Origin: Faucicola mancuniensis
GTDB lineage: Bacteria > Pseudomonadota > Gammaproteobacteria > Pseudomonadales > Moraxellaceae
DNA length: 64,000 nucleotides
Assembly (NCBI RefSeq): GCF_046523945.1
Contig: NZ_CP171363.1
Coordinates: 434,001 to 498,000 of the forward strand
Direction of reading: 5' to 3'
Position numbers and translations under genes: made by a program. Under the pieces are notes generated by a model. That model had not been told where the DNA came from and searched no databases. It was given only the letters and a program-made list of their open reading frames with translations. This document shows, one piece after another, positions 44,484-52,985 of this stretch (positions are counted from its first letter, which is position 1; each line of letters starts with the position of its first letter).

Positions 44484-44972
44484 ATGTCAGATTTTTATCA
44501 ATTAACCGCCACCGATTTGCGTGGTAATAATTTTGATTTTGCCAACTTAAAAGACAAAGTTGTGTTAATCGTCAATACCGCCAGCAAATGCGGATTTACT
44601 CCACAATATCAAGGCTTGCAACAGCTTTATGATAAATACAGCGAAAAAGGCTTGGTGGTGATTGGCTTTCCGTGCAATCAATTTGGACACCAAGAGCCAG
44701 ACGGCGAAAATACAATTGGCGAATTTTGCGAGATTAATTATGGTGTAACCTTCCCTATGATGGCAAAGGTTGATGTCAATGGCGACAACGCCCACCCAGT
44801 TTTTAACTTTTTAAAAGCCCAAAAAAATGGCAAAGGCTTGTTGGTTGATGCGATTAAATGGAATTTTACCAAATTTTTGGTGAATAAAAAGGGTGAAGTG
44901 GTTGGACGATTTGCCCCAACGGTCAAACCTGAAGAGTTAGAAAATCAAATTACCAATTTATTAGCAGAATAG
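44484..44972 (+). CDS. gpx: Glutathione/thioredoxin peroxidase
   Basis: Encodes 162 aa with no signal peptide. It reduces hydroperoxides in the cytoplasm. Active-site blocks: VNTASKCGFTPQYQGL with the peroxidatic Cys, VVIGFPCNQFGHQEP with Gln and a second Cys, and IKWNFTKFLVNKKGE with Trp and Asn. The Cys (not selenocysteine) form with CNQF usually works with thioredoxin. AAAAGGA lies 7 bases before the ATG. The upstream operator-like sites may tie it to the HTH-aminotransferase. Confidence 0.95.
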   Translation: MSDFYQLTATDLRGNNFDFANLKDKVVLIVNTASKCGFTPQYQGLQQLYDKYSEKGLVVIGFPCNQFGHQEPDGENTIGEFCEINYGVTFPMMAKVDVNGDNAHPVFNFLKAQKNGKGLLVDAIKWNFTKFLVNKKGEVVGRFAPTVKPEELENQITNLLAE

Positions 44973-45048
44973 TATTTTTTTTAAGCATCTGATTTTAATA
45001 TGTTTTTAAAAAATTTCAAAATTTTTGGATTTTTTTTATGAAAAACAC

Positions 45049-45076
45049 TTGACGTAAGCTAAAAAATCTATATAAT
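45049..45076 (+). promoter_or_regulatory. tRNA promoter
   Basis: TTGACG (45049-45054), 16-base spacer, TATAAT (45071-45076), 24 bp before tRNA-Val. Confidence 0.75.
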
Positions 45077-45099
45077 ACGCACCACATAACGAAAACGTT

Positions 45100-45175
45100 G
45101 GGTCGTTAGCTCAGTTGGTAGAGCGTCTGCCTTACACGCAGAATGTCGGCGGTTCGAATCCGTCACGACCCACCA
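45100..45175 (+). tRNA. tRNA-Val (anticodon UAC)
   Basis: 76 nt with encoded CCA. Acceptor GGGTCGT pairs with ACGACCC; the anticodon arm TCTGC-CTTACAC-GCAGA reads TAC; the T arm has GGTTCGAATCC. All cloverleaf parts are regular. Confidence 0.97.
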
Positions 45176-45220
45176 TCTTTTTTAAAGATTTAAAAAAGAA
45201 ATGTTGTTAAAAGACTACTT

Positions 45221-45297
45221 GCAGTGGTAGTTCAGTTGGTTAGAATACCGTCCTGTCACGCCGGGGGTCGCGGGTTCAAGTCCCGTCCGCTGCGCCA
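45221..45297 (+). tRNA. tRNA-Asp (anticodon GUC)
   Basis: 77 nt with encoded CCA. Acceptor GCAGTGG pairs with CCGCTGC; the loop CTGTCAC reads GTC; discriminator G. It is cotranscribed with tRNA-Val and ends at a terminator. Confidence 0.96.
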
Positions 45298-45305
45298 TTA
45301 TTAAA

Positions 45306-45341
45306 AAAGCCCCAAATCTTTACAGGTTTGGGGCTTTTTGC
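45306..45341 (+). terminator. Terminator of the tRNA-Val/Asp unit
   Basis: AAAGCCCCAAA pairs with TTTGGGGCTTTTT around a 10-base loop, 9 bp after tRNA-Asp. Confidence 0.85.
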
Positions 45342-45382
45342 TAAGATAATGATTTCAAAATCAGTTGTTAATGAGTGTTGTT

Positions 45383-45763
45383 ATGAGCTATGTTCGCCAA
45401 ATTATGATGATTATGTTTGCCACCTTGGTGTTATTGGCGTTGCAGTATCAATATTGGTTTGGTGAAAATGGCAATCATGCGTTAAATAAACTCAAAAAAC
45501 AAGTGGCTGAACAACAATACTTAAATGTTGAGCAACAAAAAGCCAATCATGTGTTGTTGGCTGATGTCAAAGACTTAAAAAGTGGACTTGAAGCAGTGGA
45601 AGAACATGCCAGAGCGGATTTAGGTCTGATTAAGTCTGGCGAAACATTCGTGCAGATGTCTACAGCAGACAATGTCTATGATGAAAACAATCAGTTCAAA
45701 CCTGCTGTTAATCAGTCTGTCAAACTGCCTACCAAAACAACCATAGAGCAGGATTCGCCATGA
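45383..45763 (+). CDS. ftsB: Cell division protein FtsB
   Basis: Encodes 126 aa from MSYVRQIMMIMFATLVLLAL; an in-frame ATG 4 codons earlier (45371) is also possible and neither has a strong ribosome site. One membrane helix (residues 5-22) is followed by QYQYWFGENG and a periplasmic coiled coil (about 30-70), then a short C-terminal part. It joins FtsL and FtsQ in the divisome. It overlaps ispD by 4 bp (ATGA), the classic ftsB-ispD pair. Confidence 0.92.
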   Translation: MSYVRQIMMIMFATLVLLALQYQYWFGENGNHALNKLKKQVAEQQYLNVEQQKANHVLLADVKDLKSGLEAVEEHARADLGLIKSGETFVQMSTADNVYDENNQFKPAVNQSVKLPTKTTIEQDSP

Positions 45764-46515
45764 TAACGCCACATTTGCATTGTGTGGTGGTGGCTGCGGG
45801 TGTTGGCAAACGTTTTGGCTCAGCCACCCCAAAACAATATACCAATATTCATCATCTCACTGCATTGCAGCATAGTATTTTGGCATTAAGCCAAGTACAT
45901 TTTGGGCAGACAAAAGCGTTTGAGCGGTGTTGTTTGGTGATTTCTGATGAAGATAGCACTGCAAAAACCTTGGATTTTGCTTTGCCGATGGATTTTGTGT
46001 TGGGTGGTGCGGAGCGAATGCACTCAGTTTTTCATGGGGTGCGTCATATTTGGCAACAGTGCCAAGCAAAACAACATCAAACAGAACAACGTCAAGTAGG
46101 CGATATATCCAATCATTGGGTGTTGATTCATGATGCGGCACGCCCTTGTGTGTTGGCTACGGATATTGAGCGTTTGATTGTTGAAGTGTGTGAAAATCAA
46201 GAGCGAGCAGGGGGCTTGTTGGCAGTGCCTGTGCGTGATACAGTCAAAAGACAAGCACGACAAGGTGACAATATCGTGAGTCAACAAACCCTTGACCGCA
46301 GTCAACTTTGGCTCGCCCAAACGCCACAGATTTTCCCTTTAGCAACTTTGTATCCGTTGCTAAAAAAAGCCATTAAAGAATCCATTGAATTTACCGATGA
46401 AGCGAGTTTGTTTGAGCATTTTGGGCTGTACCCACGCCTGATAGCGGGTAGCCATAGCAATATTAAACTTACCTTTCCAGAAGATTTGTTGTTTGCCAAA
46501 GCGTTTTTGGCTTAA
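45760..46515 (+). CDS. ispD: 2-C-methyl-D-erythritol 4-phosphate cytidylyltransferase
   Basis: Encodes 251 aa. It attaches CMP to MEP in the non-mevalonate isoprenoid pathway. CTP binding is at CVVVAAGVGKRFGSATPKQY, VLGGAERMHSVFHGV and LIHDAARPCV. Further blocks are VPVRDTVKR, LDRSQLWLAQTPQIF and EFTDEASLFEHFG. A Gln/His-rich insert at about residues 100-118 is not usual but does not touch motifs. Its stop overlaps the maf stop by 4 bp from the other strand. Confidence 0.95.
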   Translation: MITPHLHCVVVAAGVGKRFGSATPKQYTNIHHLTALQHSILALSQVHFGQTKAFERCCLVISDEDSTAKTLDFALPMDFVLGGAERMHSVFHGVRHIWQQCQAKQHQTEQRQVGDISNHWVLIHDAARPCVLATDIERLIVEVCENQERAGGLLAVPVRDTVKRQARQGDNIVSQQTLDRSQLWLAQTPQIFPLATLYPLLKKAIKESIEFTDEASLFEHFGLYPRLIAGSHSNIKLTFPEDLLFAKAFLA

Positions 46516-47129
46516 AAATGCTTTAATAGTTCAACCGTTTCCACAATCGGCAATCCCACCACATTGCTATAACTGCCGTTAATCGCTTTGACCCACATCG
46601 CTCCCATACCTTGAATGGCGTAACCACCTGCTTTGTCATGCGGTTCGCCTGTGTGCCAATAATCACGCATCATACTGTGGGTTAAAGGGATAAATTGCAC
46701 CGATGTTTTAACCAATCTTTGTTGATGATTGATAATTTTTGCTGTATTATCAATGTGTTGGATTTGGCTTACTTGTACGGCTGTCCAGACGTGGTGTTCA
46801 TTATCACTCATTTGTTGCCACATTTGACAAGCGTCATCAAAGTTGGTGGGTTTTTGTAACACTTGTCCAGACTTTAACACGCCAATTGTATCGGCGGTAA
46901 TTAACAAAACAGTGTTCGATTGTTCAAAAAAATCGGCGGTTAAAGATGTCAATGCAGATTTTGCTTTGTCATTGACCATTCGCAAGATATAGTCAGTCGG
47001 CGTTTCTTGTTCGGTTTTGGTTTCATCAATATGAATGCTTTGCACGGTGTGCAAAATTTGACATTGGTTTAACAATTCGTGCCGTCTGGGCGAAGTTGAG
47101 CCTAAAATGATGGGGTATAAAAATTGCAT
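46512..47129 (-). CDS. Maf-family nucleoside triphosphate pyrophosphatase (YhdE type)
   Basis: Encodes 205 aa. It hydrolyses dTTP/UTP or modified nucleotides, a house-cleaning role linked to septum control. Motifs: ILGSTSPRRHELL, TADTIGVLKSGQVLQKP, and near the end GGYAIQGMGAMWVKAINGSY. The usual KPxxxxDAxxML block is KPTNFDDACQMWQQM. It lies downstream of mreD, the common mreBCD-maf order. Confidence 0.9.
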   Translation of the reverse strand: MQFLYPIILGSTSPRRHELLNQCQILHTVQSIHIDETKTEQETPTDYILRMVNDKAKSALTSLTADFFEQSNTVLLITADTIGVLKSGQVLQKPTNFDDACQMWQQMSDNEHHVWTAVQVSQIQHIDNTAKIINHQQRLVKTSVQFIPLTHSMMRDYWHTGEPHDKAGGYAIQGMGAMWVKAINGSYSNVVGLPIVETVELLKHF

Positions 47130-47152
47130 AACAAAAACTGCATAAACTGGGA

Positions 47153-47644
47153 TTATCGGGTATATTTAATCATGACAGCGACCAACAAGGGCCAAACAAA
47201 AATACTGGTAAAAACAGCAACGAACAATTCTGGGACAAAAACAGCTTGGGTAAAAAAATGCAAAATTACCAAACTGATTTGATAAATTAGCAAACACGCA
47301 CTTGCCAATAGCCAAACCAATCCTGATGACAATTGTTTTAAATAACCGCTAATAAATTTGACAAAAAAAGCCACAATCACCGCACACAGTGCTTGCTGTC
47401 CGAGCCGACTATCGGTCAATAAATCCACACCCAAACCGATAAAAAATGCCAAAATCACCCCCATGCGTGCAGGTTGAAAAATCAACCAAAACACCAGCAC
47501 CATCACAAGCCACATGGGGCGAAATAATGCAATGCTCGCACTCAATGGATAAATACTCAAAACCGATGCCAATACAAAACTTATCGCCATCGCAAGATAG
47601 ATGTGTGTATTGGATTTTTTGGCGGAATTGGCGGTATTTGGCAT
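47153..47644 (-). CDS. mreD: Rod-shape protein MreD
   Basis: Encodes 163 aa with about five membrane helices. FRPMWLVMVLVFWLIFQPAR and GLGVDLLTDSRLGQQALCAV are family blocks. It works with MreB and MreC in lateral wall synthesis. It is 8 bp after mreC. Confidence 0.9.
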   Translation of the reverse strand: MPNTANSAKKSNTHIYLAMAISFVLASVLSIYPLSASIALFRPMWLVMVLVFWLIFQPARMGVILAFFIGLGVDLLTDSRLGQQALCAVIVAFFVKFISGYLKQLSSGLVWLLASACLLIYQISLVILHFFTQAVFVPELFVAVFTSIFVWPLLVAVMIKYTR

Positions 47645-47652
47645 GGCTAGAT

Positions 47653-48501
47653 TTAAGAAGTTTTACTTGGGTTTTGTTTTGATTGCAACAGCAAGACATA
47701 AGAAGTATTTACAAAATTGGCGGTAGGCGTTACCATGATTTTGGCAAAACCACCTGCTTGTTCATCTTCTACTTTTGACACGCGTCCGACAGGAAAGCCT
47801 GCAGGAATACGACCGCCAAGCCCTGATGAAATCAGTTCATCGCCCACACGGACATCAGTCGCCTTAAAAATATAATCCAATGACAAAAATTGTGGGTTGC
47901 CCTTGCCTGACACAATGGCATTTTGTCCTGTACGTTTTACGGTAACGCCCACAGATTGCTGTTCGTCTGTTAATAGCACCACACGACTGGTATTGTCGTA
48001 CACATTTAGTACTTGCCCCAAAATCCCTTTTTCATCAATCACGGTTTGACCAATTATCACGCCATCTTGTTTGCCTTTGTTAATCACAATCATTTGGCGT
48101 AACGGATTGCTATCCGTACCGATGGCTTTTGATGCCAACATCAAATTAAACTGACTGGGAATGGTGGTAGACAAAATGCCTTGTAAACGGGCATTTTCGG
48201 CAACCAAATAATCTTGGCGTTGCAGTTGCCCTTTCATGTGCAAAATTTCGGTTTTTAATTGAATATTTTCACGGCGAAGGGCTTCTTTGCTTTCAGTTTT
48301 GCTGTCAAGCCAACTGCCAAAAAAACTTGGATAAGTGGAAAACTGATAAATCGGTTGCATAGCCGCATGACTGGCATTGCGAAAAGGCTGAAACCATTCT
48401 GGATTTTTGCTGTCTAATAACATCAACACAATGGCACAAAAAACGACAATCGCCGTTTTGCGTAAAGCAAGCGGTTGTTGGCTAAACAAAGTTAATGACA
48501 T
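47653..48501 (-). CDS. mreC: Rod-shape protein MreC
   Basis: Encodes 282 aa from MSLTLFSQQPLALRKTAIVV; an upstream in-frame start adds a second hydrophobic stretch and is unlikely. A membrane helix (15-30) and periplasmic coiled coil (about 70-110, RRENIQLKTEILHMKGQLQR) precede two beta domains (VIVNKGKQDGVIIGQTVID-like MIVINKGKQDGVIIGQTVID, LISSGLGGRIPAGFPVGRV). It is a scaffold for the elongasome. A hairpin separates it from mreB. Confidence 0.93.
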   Translation of the reverse strand: MSLTLFSQQPLALRKTAIVVFCAIVLMLLDSKNPEWFQPFRNASHAAMQPIYQFSTYPSFFGSWLDSKTESKEALRRENIQLKTEILHMKGQLQRQDYLVAENARLQGILSTTIPSQFNLMLASKAIGTDSNPLRQMIVINKGKQDGVIIGQTVIDEKGILGQVLNVYDNTSRVVLLTDEQQSVGVTVKRTGQNAIVSGKGNPQFLSLDYIFKATDVRVGDELISSGLGGRIPAGFPVGRVSKVEDEQAGGFAKIMVTPTANFVNTSYVLLLQSKQNPSKTS

Positions 48502-48545
48502 ACAAAATCCAAAATTACAAACAAAAAATATTATAGAATAAATAC

Positions 48546-48572
48546 AAAATACCGCCAAAAGCGGTATTTTTC
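48546..48572 (-). terminator. Hairpin between mreB and mreC
   Basis: Perfect 10-bp stem AAAATACCGC/GCGGTATTTT with a 5-base loop, in the 87-bp gap. On the minus strand it is followed by few T beyond the stem, so it probably acts as a partial terminator lowering mreCD relative to mreB. Confidence 0.65.
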
Positions 48573-48588
48573 AAACATTAACAATTTT

Positions 48589-49617
48589 TTATACAAAAAT
48601 CATATTTAATGACTTATTGTTAATAAAGTCCAACGCCTTGCCACCACCACGAGTTACACACGCCAATGGCTCTTCGGCAACGGTAACTGGCAAGCCTGTT
48701 TCACGAGAAATCAAAATATCCAAATTACGCAGTAATGCACCGCCACCTGTCAAAACAATACCACGTTCGGCGATGTCTGATGATAGTTCCGGTGGGGTTT
48801 GCTCAAGAGCGGCTTTTACTCCTGCGATAATCCCTGACAATGGGTCGCTTAGTGCTTTTTGAATTTCGGTAGACGTAACGGTAAAAGTTTTTGGCACGCC
48901 CTCTGCCATGCTACGACCACGCACTTCAACTTCAAGCGGTTTGTCCATTTTGTCTTCAATGGCAGTACCGACTTCCATTTTGATACGTTCGGCTGTGGTT
49001 TCACCAATCACACAACCATGCGTACGGCGAACGTGATTGATAATCGCTTCGTCAAACACATCACCACCGATACGAATAGAATCGGCATACACACAGCCAG
49101 ACAAGGCAATCACGGCAATCTCAGTCGTACCACCACCGATATCCACAACCATAGAGCCACTGGCATCATGCACAGGCAATCCTGCACCAATCGCTGCCGC
49201 CATTGGCTCTTCAATCAATAATGCTTTGTTTGCACCTGCGGAAATTACCGCTTCACGAATGGCTTTACGCTCAACCAAGGTGGATTTGCAAGGTACACAG
49301 ACAATTACATTCAAATTTGACAAAAAGCCTTTGGCTTTTACTTTGGCAATAAAATGTTTTAACATTTGTTGTGTAACTTCAAAATCGGCAATCACGCCAT
49401 CTTTTAGTGGACGAATGGCGGTGATGTTATCAGGAGTACGACCGAGCATTTGTTTGGCATCAATACCAACAGCGGCGACCGTTGGATTTTGGGTACGGTT
49501 ACTGCGTAGGGCAACAACGGTTGGCTCATTTAGCACAACACCTTTACCCGGTGAGTAGATTAATGTGTTAGCTGTGCCTAAGTCAATGGCGATATTGGTT
49601 GATAAAAATCCGAACAT
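48589..49617 (-). CDS. mreB: Rod-shape-determining protein MreB
   Basis: Encodes 342 aa. It is an actin-like ATPase that forms membrane filaments guiding cell-wall synthesis. Phosphate-1 loop IAIDLGTANTLIYSPGKGVV, phosphate-2 SMVVDIGGGTTEIAVIAL and the adenosine motif IVLTGGGALLRNLDILI are intact. The MFGFLSTNIA N-terminus is the usual membrane-binding start. It heads mreBCD-maf. Confidence 0.97.
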   Translation of the reverse strand: MFGFLSTNIAIDLGTANTLIYSPGKGVVLNEPTVVALRSNRTQNPTVAAVGIDAKQMLGRTPDNITAIRPLKDGVIADFEVTQQMLKHFIAKVKAKGFLSNLNVIVCVPCKSTLVERKAIREAVISAGANKALLIEEPMAAAIGAGLPVHDASGSMVVDIGGGTTEIAVIALSGCVYADSIRIGGDVFDEAIINHVRRTHGCVIGETTAERIKMEVGTAIEDKMDKPLEVEVRGRSMAEGVPKTFTVTSTEIQKALSDPLSGIIAGVKAALEQTPPELSSDIAERGIVLTGGGALLRNLDILISRETGLPVTVAEEPLACVTRGGGKALDFINNKSLNMIFV

Positions 49618-49932
49618 GAATAAAATCCCAGTGGAAATGTTTTACTGCAAAATAAGCAGTCAATAGATCAAAATAAATAGTGGTAGATTATAACGCTAAA
49701 ATATCGCAAAATATAGTCATTTTGATAAAAACTGTCATTTATGTGGAATTTTTTTATAACAAATTATGACGAAATCATATTTTTTTGATTAAAAATTATT
49801 TTTTTATTGGTTTTTTAAATAATAGATTTTTGTTTGTTTTAAAATTTTTATCAAAATTTCACCCATAACTTTTATGAAATTTGTTAAAATAGACAGATTA
49901 ATTTTTTTTAAAGTGATAAAAAAGGAAAAACT
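49618..49932. other. Divergent mreB/gatC promoter region, no gene seen
   Basis: 315 AT-rich bases. On the minus strand a TATAAT box lies at 49687-49692, suited to mreB; I see no good -35. Toward gatC an AAAAAGGAAAAA ribosome site precedes the ATG. No open frame of note. Confidence 0.5.
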
Positions 49933-50250
49933 ATGTCGCAAAACGCTTCAAATAGTGCGATTTCAACCGATGATATTTTAGGTGTGGCAAAGCTCTCTCG
50001 CCTTGCTGTTAATGCTGATTTGGCGAATGATTATGCCAAAGATTTGAGCAAAATTTTATCTATGATGGACATTTTAGCCGATGTCAATACGGACAGCGTT
50101 GCCCCACTGACTAACGTGCATGACATGACACAGCCACTGCGTGATGATGTGGTGGACGGTAATGGCTTGACGGTCAATCGTGAACTAAATCAGTCGGTCG
50201 CTCCAAGTGTGCAAGATGGGTTGTTTCTTGTGCCACAAGTGATTGAGTGA
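49933..50250 (+). CDS. gatC: Asp/Glu-tRNA amidotransferase subunit C
   Basis: Encodes 105 aa. It is a small wrap-around subunit stabilising GatA-GatB. The pattern DILGVAKLSRLAVNADLAND, LSKILSMMDILADVNTDSVA and PLRDDVVDG with QDGLFLVPQVIE at the end is standard. In most relatives gatA follows directly; here about 690 bp of accessory remnants separate them. Confidence 0.94.
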   Translation: MSQNASNSAISTDDILGVAKLSRLAVNADLANDYAKDLSKILSMMDILADVNTDSVAPLTNVHDMTQPLRDDVVDGNGLTVNRELNQSVAPSVQDGLFLVPQVIE

Positions 50251-50262
50251 TGGTTGTATAAA

Positions 50263-50487
50263 ATGCCAACTACTGAAAATTATTTTTATGATTTTGACTT
50301 TGATAATGCTACAATCATCAAACACCCAATGGTCAAGCAACCTTAAGAAAACAAGAAAGAATATGAGCAAATTTCGCAGTCCGTCTTATCCAAACTTGAT
50401 AAAGATGTCGTGCAACTTATCAACGAACACTCAAGCCCAAAAGATATTGAACGCATGAATGCGATGTTTCGCTTGCTGTTTGCTTAA
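50263..50487 (+). pseudogene. Small antitoxin-like protein interrupted by TAA
   Basis: From MPTTENYFYDFDFDNATIIK the frame passes KHPMVKQP, meets TAA at 50344-50346, then continues ENKKEYEQISQSVLSKLDKD and VVQLINEHSSPKDIERMN to a stop at 50485. Total would be 74 aa. The layout (short acidic N-terminus, KHPxV, then LSxLDxDVV) resembles small BrnA-like or other ribbon-helix-helix antitoxins, but I cannot fix the family. It starts 12 bp after gatC. Confidence 0.5.
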
Positions 50488-50512
50488 CTTAACGTATTAT
50501 TTACCTAATAAT

Positions 50513-50904
50513 GTGCGTTTTACGCAAAATTTAGAATTGCAGTTTTTATGGGAAAGATTTCAATGAGATATTTTAAAACAGAATGGTCGCAAGATGATGT
50601 TGGTGATGAATTTCCAAACATTTATTATTCTGCTTTTAATGAAAAAGGCGATGAAGTTCAACGTATTGAAGTTTTTGTTTCTGGCAAAAAATTATATGCC
50701 GATGCAACTAATCAAGAAGGTGTTGATTAAACATGGCTTTATGATACTACGATTGATGATGTTTTACATTGTGGCGATGATAACGAAGAATTTGTTACGA
50801 CTGAAATCAGTCAAACAAATTTTGAAAAATTATGGCAAAATCCCGAAAATCCAAAACTTTAGCAGTTTAAAATAATTACTCTGTAAACGTTGCGTAAAAC
50901 GCAC
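50513..50904. repeat. Pair of 15-bp inverted repeats flanking a DUF6881-like gene
   Basis: GTGCGTTTTACGCAA at 50513-50527 is the exact reverse complement of TTGCGTAAAACGCAC at 50890-50904. Each arm also contains its own palindrome GCGT-TTT-ACGC. Between them lies only the broken DUF6881-like gene. They may mark the ends of an inserted unit or be two copies of a dispersed palindrome. Confidence 0.7.
50563..50862 (+). pseudogene. DUF6881-like (immunity-type) protein interrupted by TAA
   Basis: The frame begins MRYFKTEWSQDDVGDEFPNI; an upstream Met at 50548 is possible. YYSAFNEKGDEVQRIEVFVS matches the start of DUF6881-like proteins. TAA at 50728-50730 interrupts it after TNQEGVD, but the frame then reads TWLYDTTIDDVLHCGDDNEE and ISQTNFEKLWQNP to TAG at 50860. 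Total would be about 99 aa. Such proteins are seen beside polymorphic toxins; none is here. Confidence 0.6.
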
Positions 50905-50943
50905 CCTATAATTTTACTTTTAACAAAATTTTTAGAGAAAACC

Positions 50944-52422
50944 ATGACAAATTTACACGAACTTTCCGTCAAAGCCCTATCAGACGGCTTAAAAAACAAA
51001 CAATTTAGCAGTGTTGAATTAACCCAACACTTTCTTGACCGCATTGCCAAACACGACAAAGCCATTAACAGCTTTATCACGGTAACGCCAGAGCTTGCCA
51101 TCAAACAAGCCAAACAAGCGGACGAGCTTTTAGCAAACGGCAACGCCCATGCACTGACAGGCATTCCGCTTGCTCACAAAGACATTTTTAACACCGAAGG
51201 CGTTTTGACCACTTGTGGCTCAAAAATGCTTGCCAATTTTGTCTCGCCTTATAACGCCACTATTGTGCAAAAATGCCTTGATGTCGGCTTGGTAACGCTT
51301 GGCAAAACGAGCATGGACGAGTTTGCGATGGGTTCGGACAACGAAAGCTCATACTTTGGGGCGGTGCATAATCCGTGGGATTTAAGCCGTGTACCGGGGG
51401 GGTCGTCTGGCGGTTCGGCGGCGGCGGTTGCGTCTGGATTTGCACCGATTGCCACAGGCTCGGACACAGGCGGTTCAATTCGCCAACCTGCCAGTTTTTG
51501 CGGTTTGACAGGCATTAAGCCCACTTACGGACGCATTTCACGCTTTGGCATGATTGCGTATGCGTCAAGTTTTGACCAAGCAGGCACATTTGGCAAAACG
51601 GCAGAAGATTGTGCTTATCTGTTGCAAGTGATGGCAGGTTATGACAATAAAGACTCAACCAGTTACAATGCTGATGTGCCAAATTGGGTGGAAAAACTGC
51701 ACGCAAATCGCCAAGCGGATAAGCCATTGCAAGGGGTAAAAATTGGCGTGCCGACCGAATATTTTGGTGAAGGCTTAAACGAAACCGTCAAAACGCAAAT
51801 CAATCAAGCCTTAAAGCAATATGAAGCACTTGGGGCGACTTTGGTGGACGTAAGTTTGACAAAACCAGAAATCACACTTGCCACTTATTATCTGCTTGCC
51901 CCTGCCGAAGCGTCATCAAACCTATCTCGCTATGATGGCGTGCGTTATGGCTATCGCTGTGAAAATCCAAGCGATTTGACCGACCTTTATACTCGCTCAC
52001 GCTCCGAAGGCTTTGGGGCGGAAGTGCAACGCCGTATTTTGATGGGGACGTATGCGTTATCGGCAGGTTATTTTGATGCTTATTATGTCAAGGCTCAAAA
52101 GGTTCGCCGTTTGATTAGCCAAGATTTTGCCAAAGCCTTTGAAAGCTGTGATGTCATTGCCACGCCAACCGCTCCAACGACTGCGTATAAAATTGGTGCA
52201 AGCCTTACGCCTAGTGAGATTTATATGGGCGATGTTTATACCATTGGTGTGAATTTGGCAGGATTGCCTGCGATGAGCCTGCCTGTTGGCTTTGATGACA
52301 ATCATTTGCCTGTGGGTTTGCAATTAATCGGTAATCATTGGCAAGAAGATAAATTGCTTAATATGGCAGATGCGTATCAGCAGGTTACGGATTTTCATCA
52401 AAAAATGGCAACTTTGGCGTAA
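50944..52422 (+). CDS. gatA: Asp/Glu-tRNA amidotransferase subunit A
   Basis: Encodes 492 aa from MTNLHELSVKALSDGLK; the in-frame start 18 codons upstream lies in a repeat. It is an amidase that frees ammonia from glutamine to convert Glu-tRNA-Gln or Asp-tRNA-Asn. The Ser-cisSer-Lys triad: Lys in GIPLAHKDIFNTEG, cis-Ser in RVPGGSSGGSAAAVASG, nucleophile Ser in GSDTGGSIRQPASFCG. C-terminal blocks GVNLAGLPAMSLPVGF and LPVGLQLIG are typical. Confidence 0.97.
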   Translation: MTNLHELSVKALSDGLKNKQFSSVELTQHFLDRIAKHDKAINSFITVTPELAIKQAKQADELLANGNAHALTGIPLAHKDIFNTEGVLTTCGSKMLANFVSPYNATIVQKCLDVGLVTLGKTSMDEFAMGSDNESSYFGAVHNPWDLSRVPGGSSGGSAAAVASGFAPIATGSDTGGSIRQPASFCGLTGIKPTYGRISRFGMIAYASSFDQAGTFGKTAEDCAYLLQVMAGYDNKDSTSYNADVPNWVEKLHANRQADKPLQGVKIGVPTEYFGEGLNETVKTQINQALKQYEALGATLVDVSLTKPEITLATYYLLAPAEASSNLSRYDGVRYGYRCENPSDLTDLYTRSRSEGFGAEVQRRILMGTYALSAGYFDAYYVKAQKVRRLISQDFAKAFESCDVIATPTAPTTAYKIGASLTPSEIYMGDVYTIGVNLAGLPAMSLPVGFDDNHLPVGLQLIGNHWQEDKLLNMADAYQQVTDFHQKMATLA

Positions 52423-52438
52423 ATTTTTTGGGGATTTT

Positions 52439-52669
52439 ATGCAAAATGTAACAATACAACTTGATGATTTGGTTTATCAAAATTTGGTTAATCAAATTGG
52501 CAAAGAAAATTTGAGAGAGTTTATTGCTCAAATTGTCAAACCGTATTTAGTTTTTGCTAAAAAATCTCAACCGCAAAAACAGCTTGCGATACATCGGTTA
52601 GGCGGTATTGCACCTTTTAACGTCCCTGATGATTTTGATGATATTGAATTGACGGAATTTTATCAATGA
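52439..52669 (+). CDS. Antitoxin-like protein of a VapBC-type pair
   Basis: Encodes 76 aa from MQNVTIQLDDLVYQNLVNQI. An N-terminal ribbon-helix-helix-like strand (NVTIQLDDLVYQNL) is followed by a C-terminal acidic toxin-binding tail (LGGIAPFNVPDDFDDIELTE). It overlaps the PIN toxin start as ATGA, the standard antitoxin-toxin coupling. It begins 16 bp after gatA and may be cotranscribed with it. The frame is intact although the toxin is broken. Confidence 0.7.
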   Translation: MQNVTIQLDDLVYQNLVNQIGKENLREFIAQIVKPYLVFAKKSQPQKQLAIHRLGGIAPFNVPDDFDDIELTEFYQ

Positions 52670-52859
52670 GCTATTTACTTGATACCCATATTTTACTTTG
52701 GGTCGTACAAAATCATCCTAAACTCAGCGATAAAGCAAAAAAGTCATTTTAGATAGCGAAAACGAGCTATTTTTTAGCAATGCAAGTATTTGGGAAGTGG
52801 CTATTAAATTTAGCCGTATGCCACAAGGTGAATTTGTTGAACCCCATTTTATTGTATAA
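52666..52859 (+). pseudogene. PIN-domain toxin, frameshifted and 3' truncated
   Basis: The start MSYLLDTHILLWVVQNHPKL holds the first catalytic Asp of VapC-like nucleases. The frame stops at 52752. After one base shift in an A-run near 52740, it continues VILDSENELFFSNASIWEVA and IKFSRMPQGEF, the typical second block (SxASIWEVAIK). It ends at TAA 52857 before the last two acidic motifs. The missing HxDPFDR part is replaced by a ParE fragment. Confidence 0.75.
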
Positions 52860-52862
52860 TGT

Positions 52863-52985
52863 TTTACTAAAAATGACTACAAATGGCTTATCCCAAAGTT
52901 TTTGGTGAATAATGATGATGTGATTATTTCTGCGGTCGTGCATGGTGCAAGAAGTACAGACTATTGGCAAAATCGTTTAAACTAA
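52863..52985 (+). pseudogene. ParE/RelE-family toxin, C-terminal fragment
   Basis: The frame reads KNDYKWLIPKFLVNNDDVII and then SAVVHGARSTDYWQNRLN. VNNDDVxIxAVVHGAR followed by YWQNRL is the C-terminal signature of ParE-type toxins. No N-terminus or antitoxin is present. It directly abuts the truncated PIN gene, so two different toxin genes have been joined by deletion. Confidence 0.65.
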
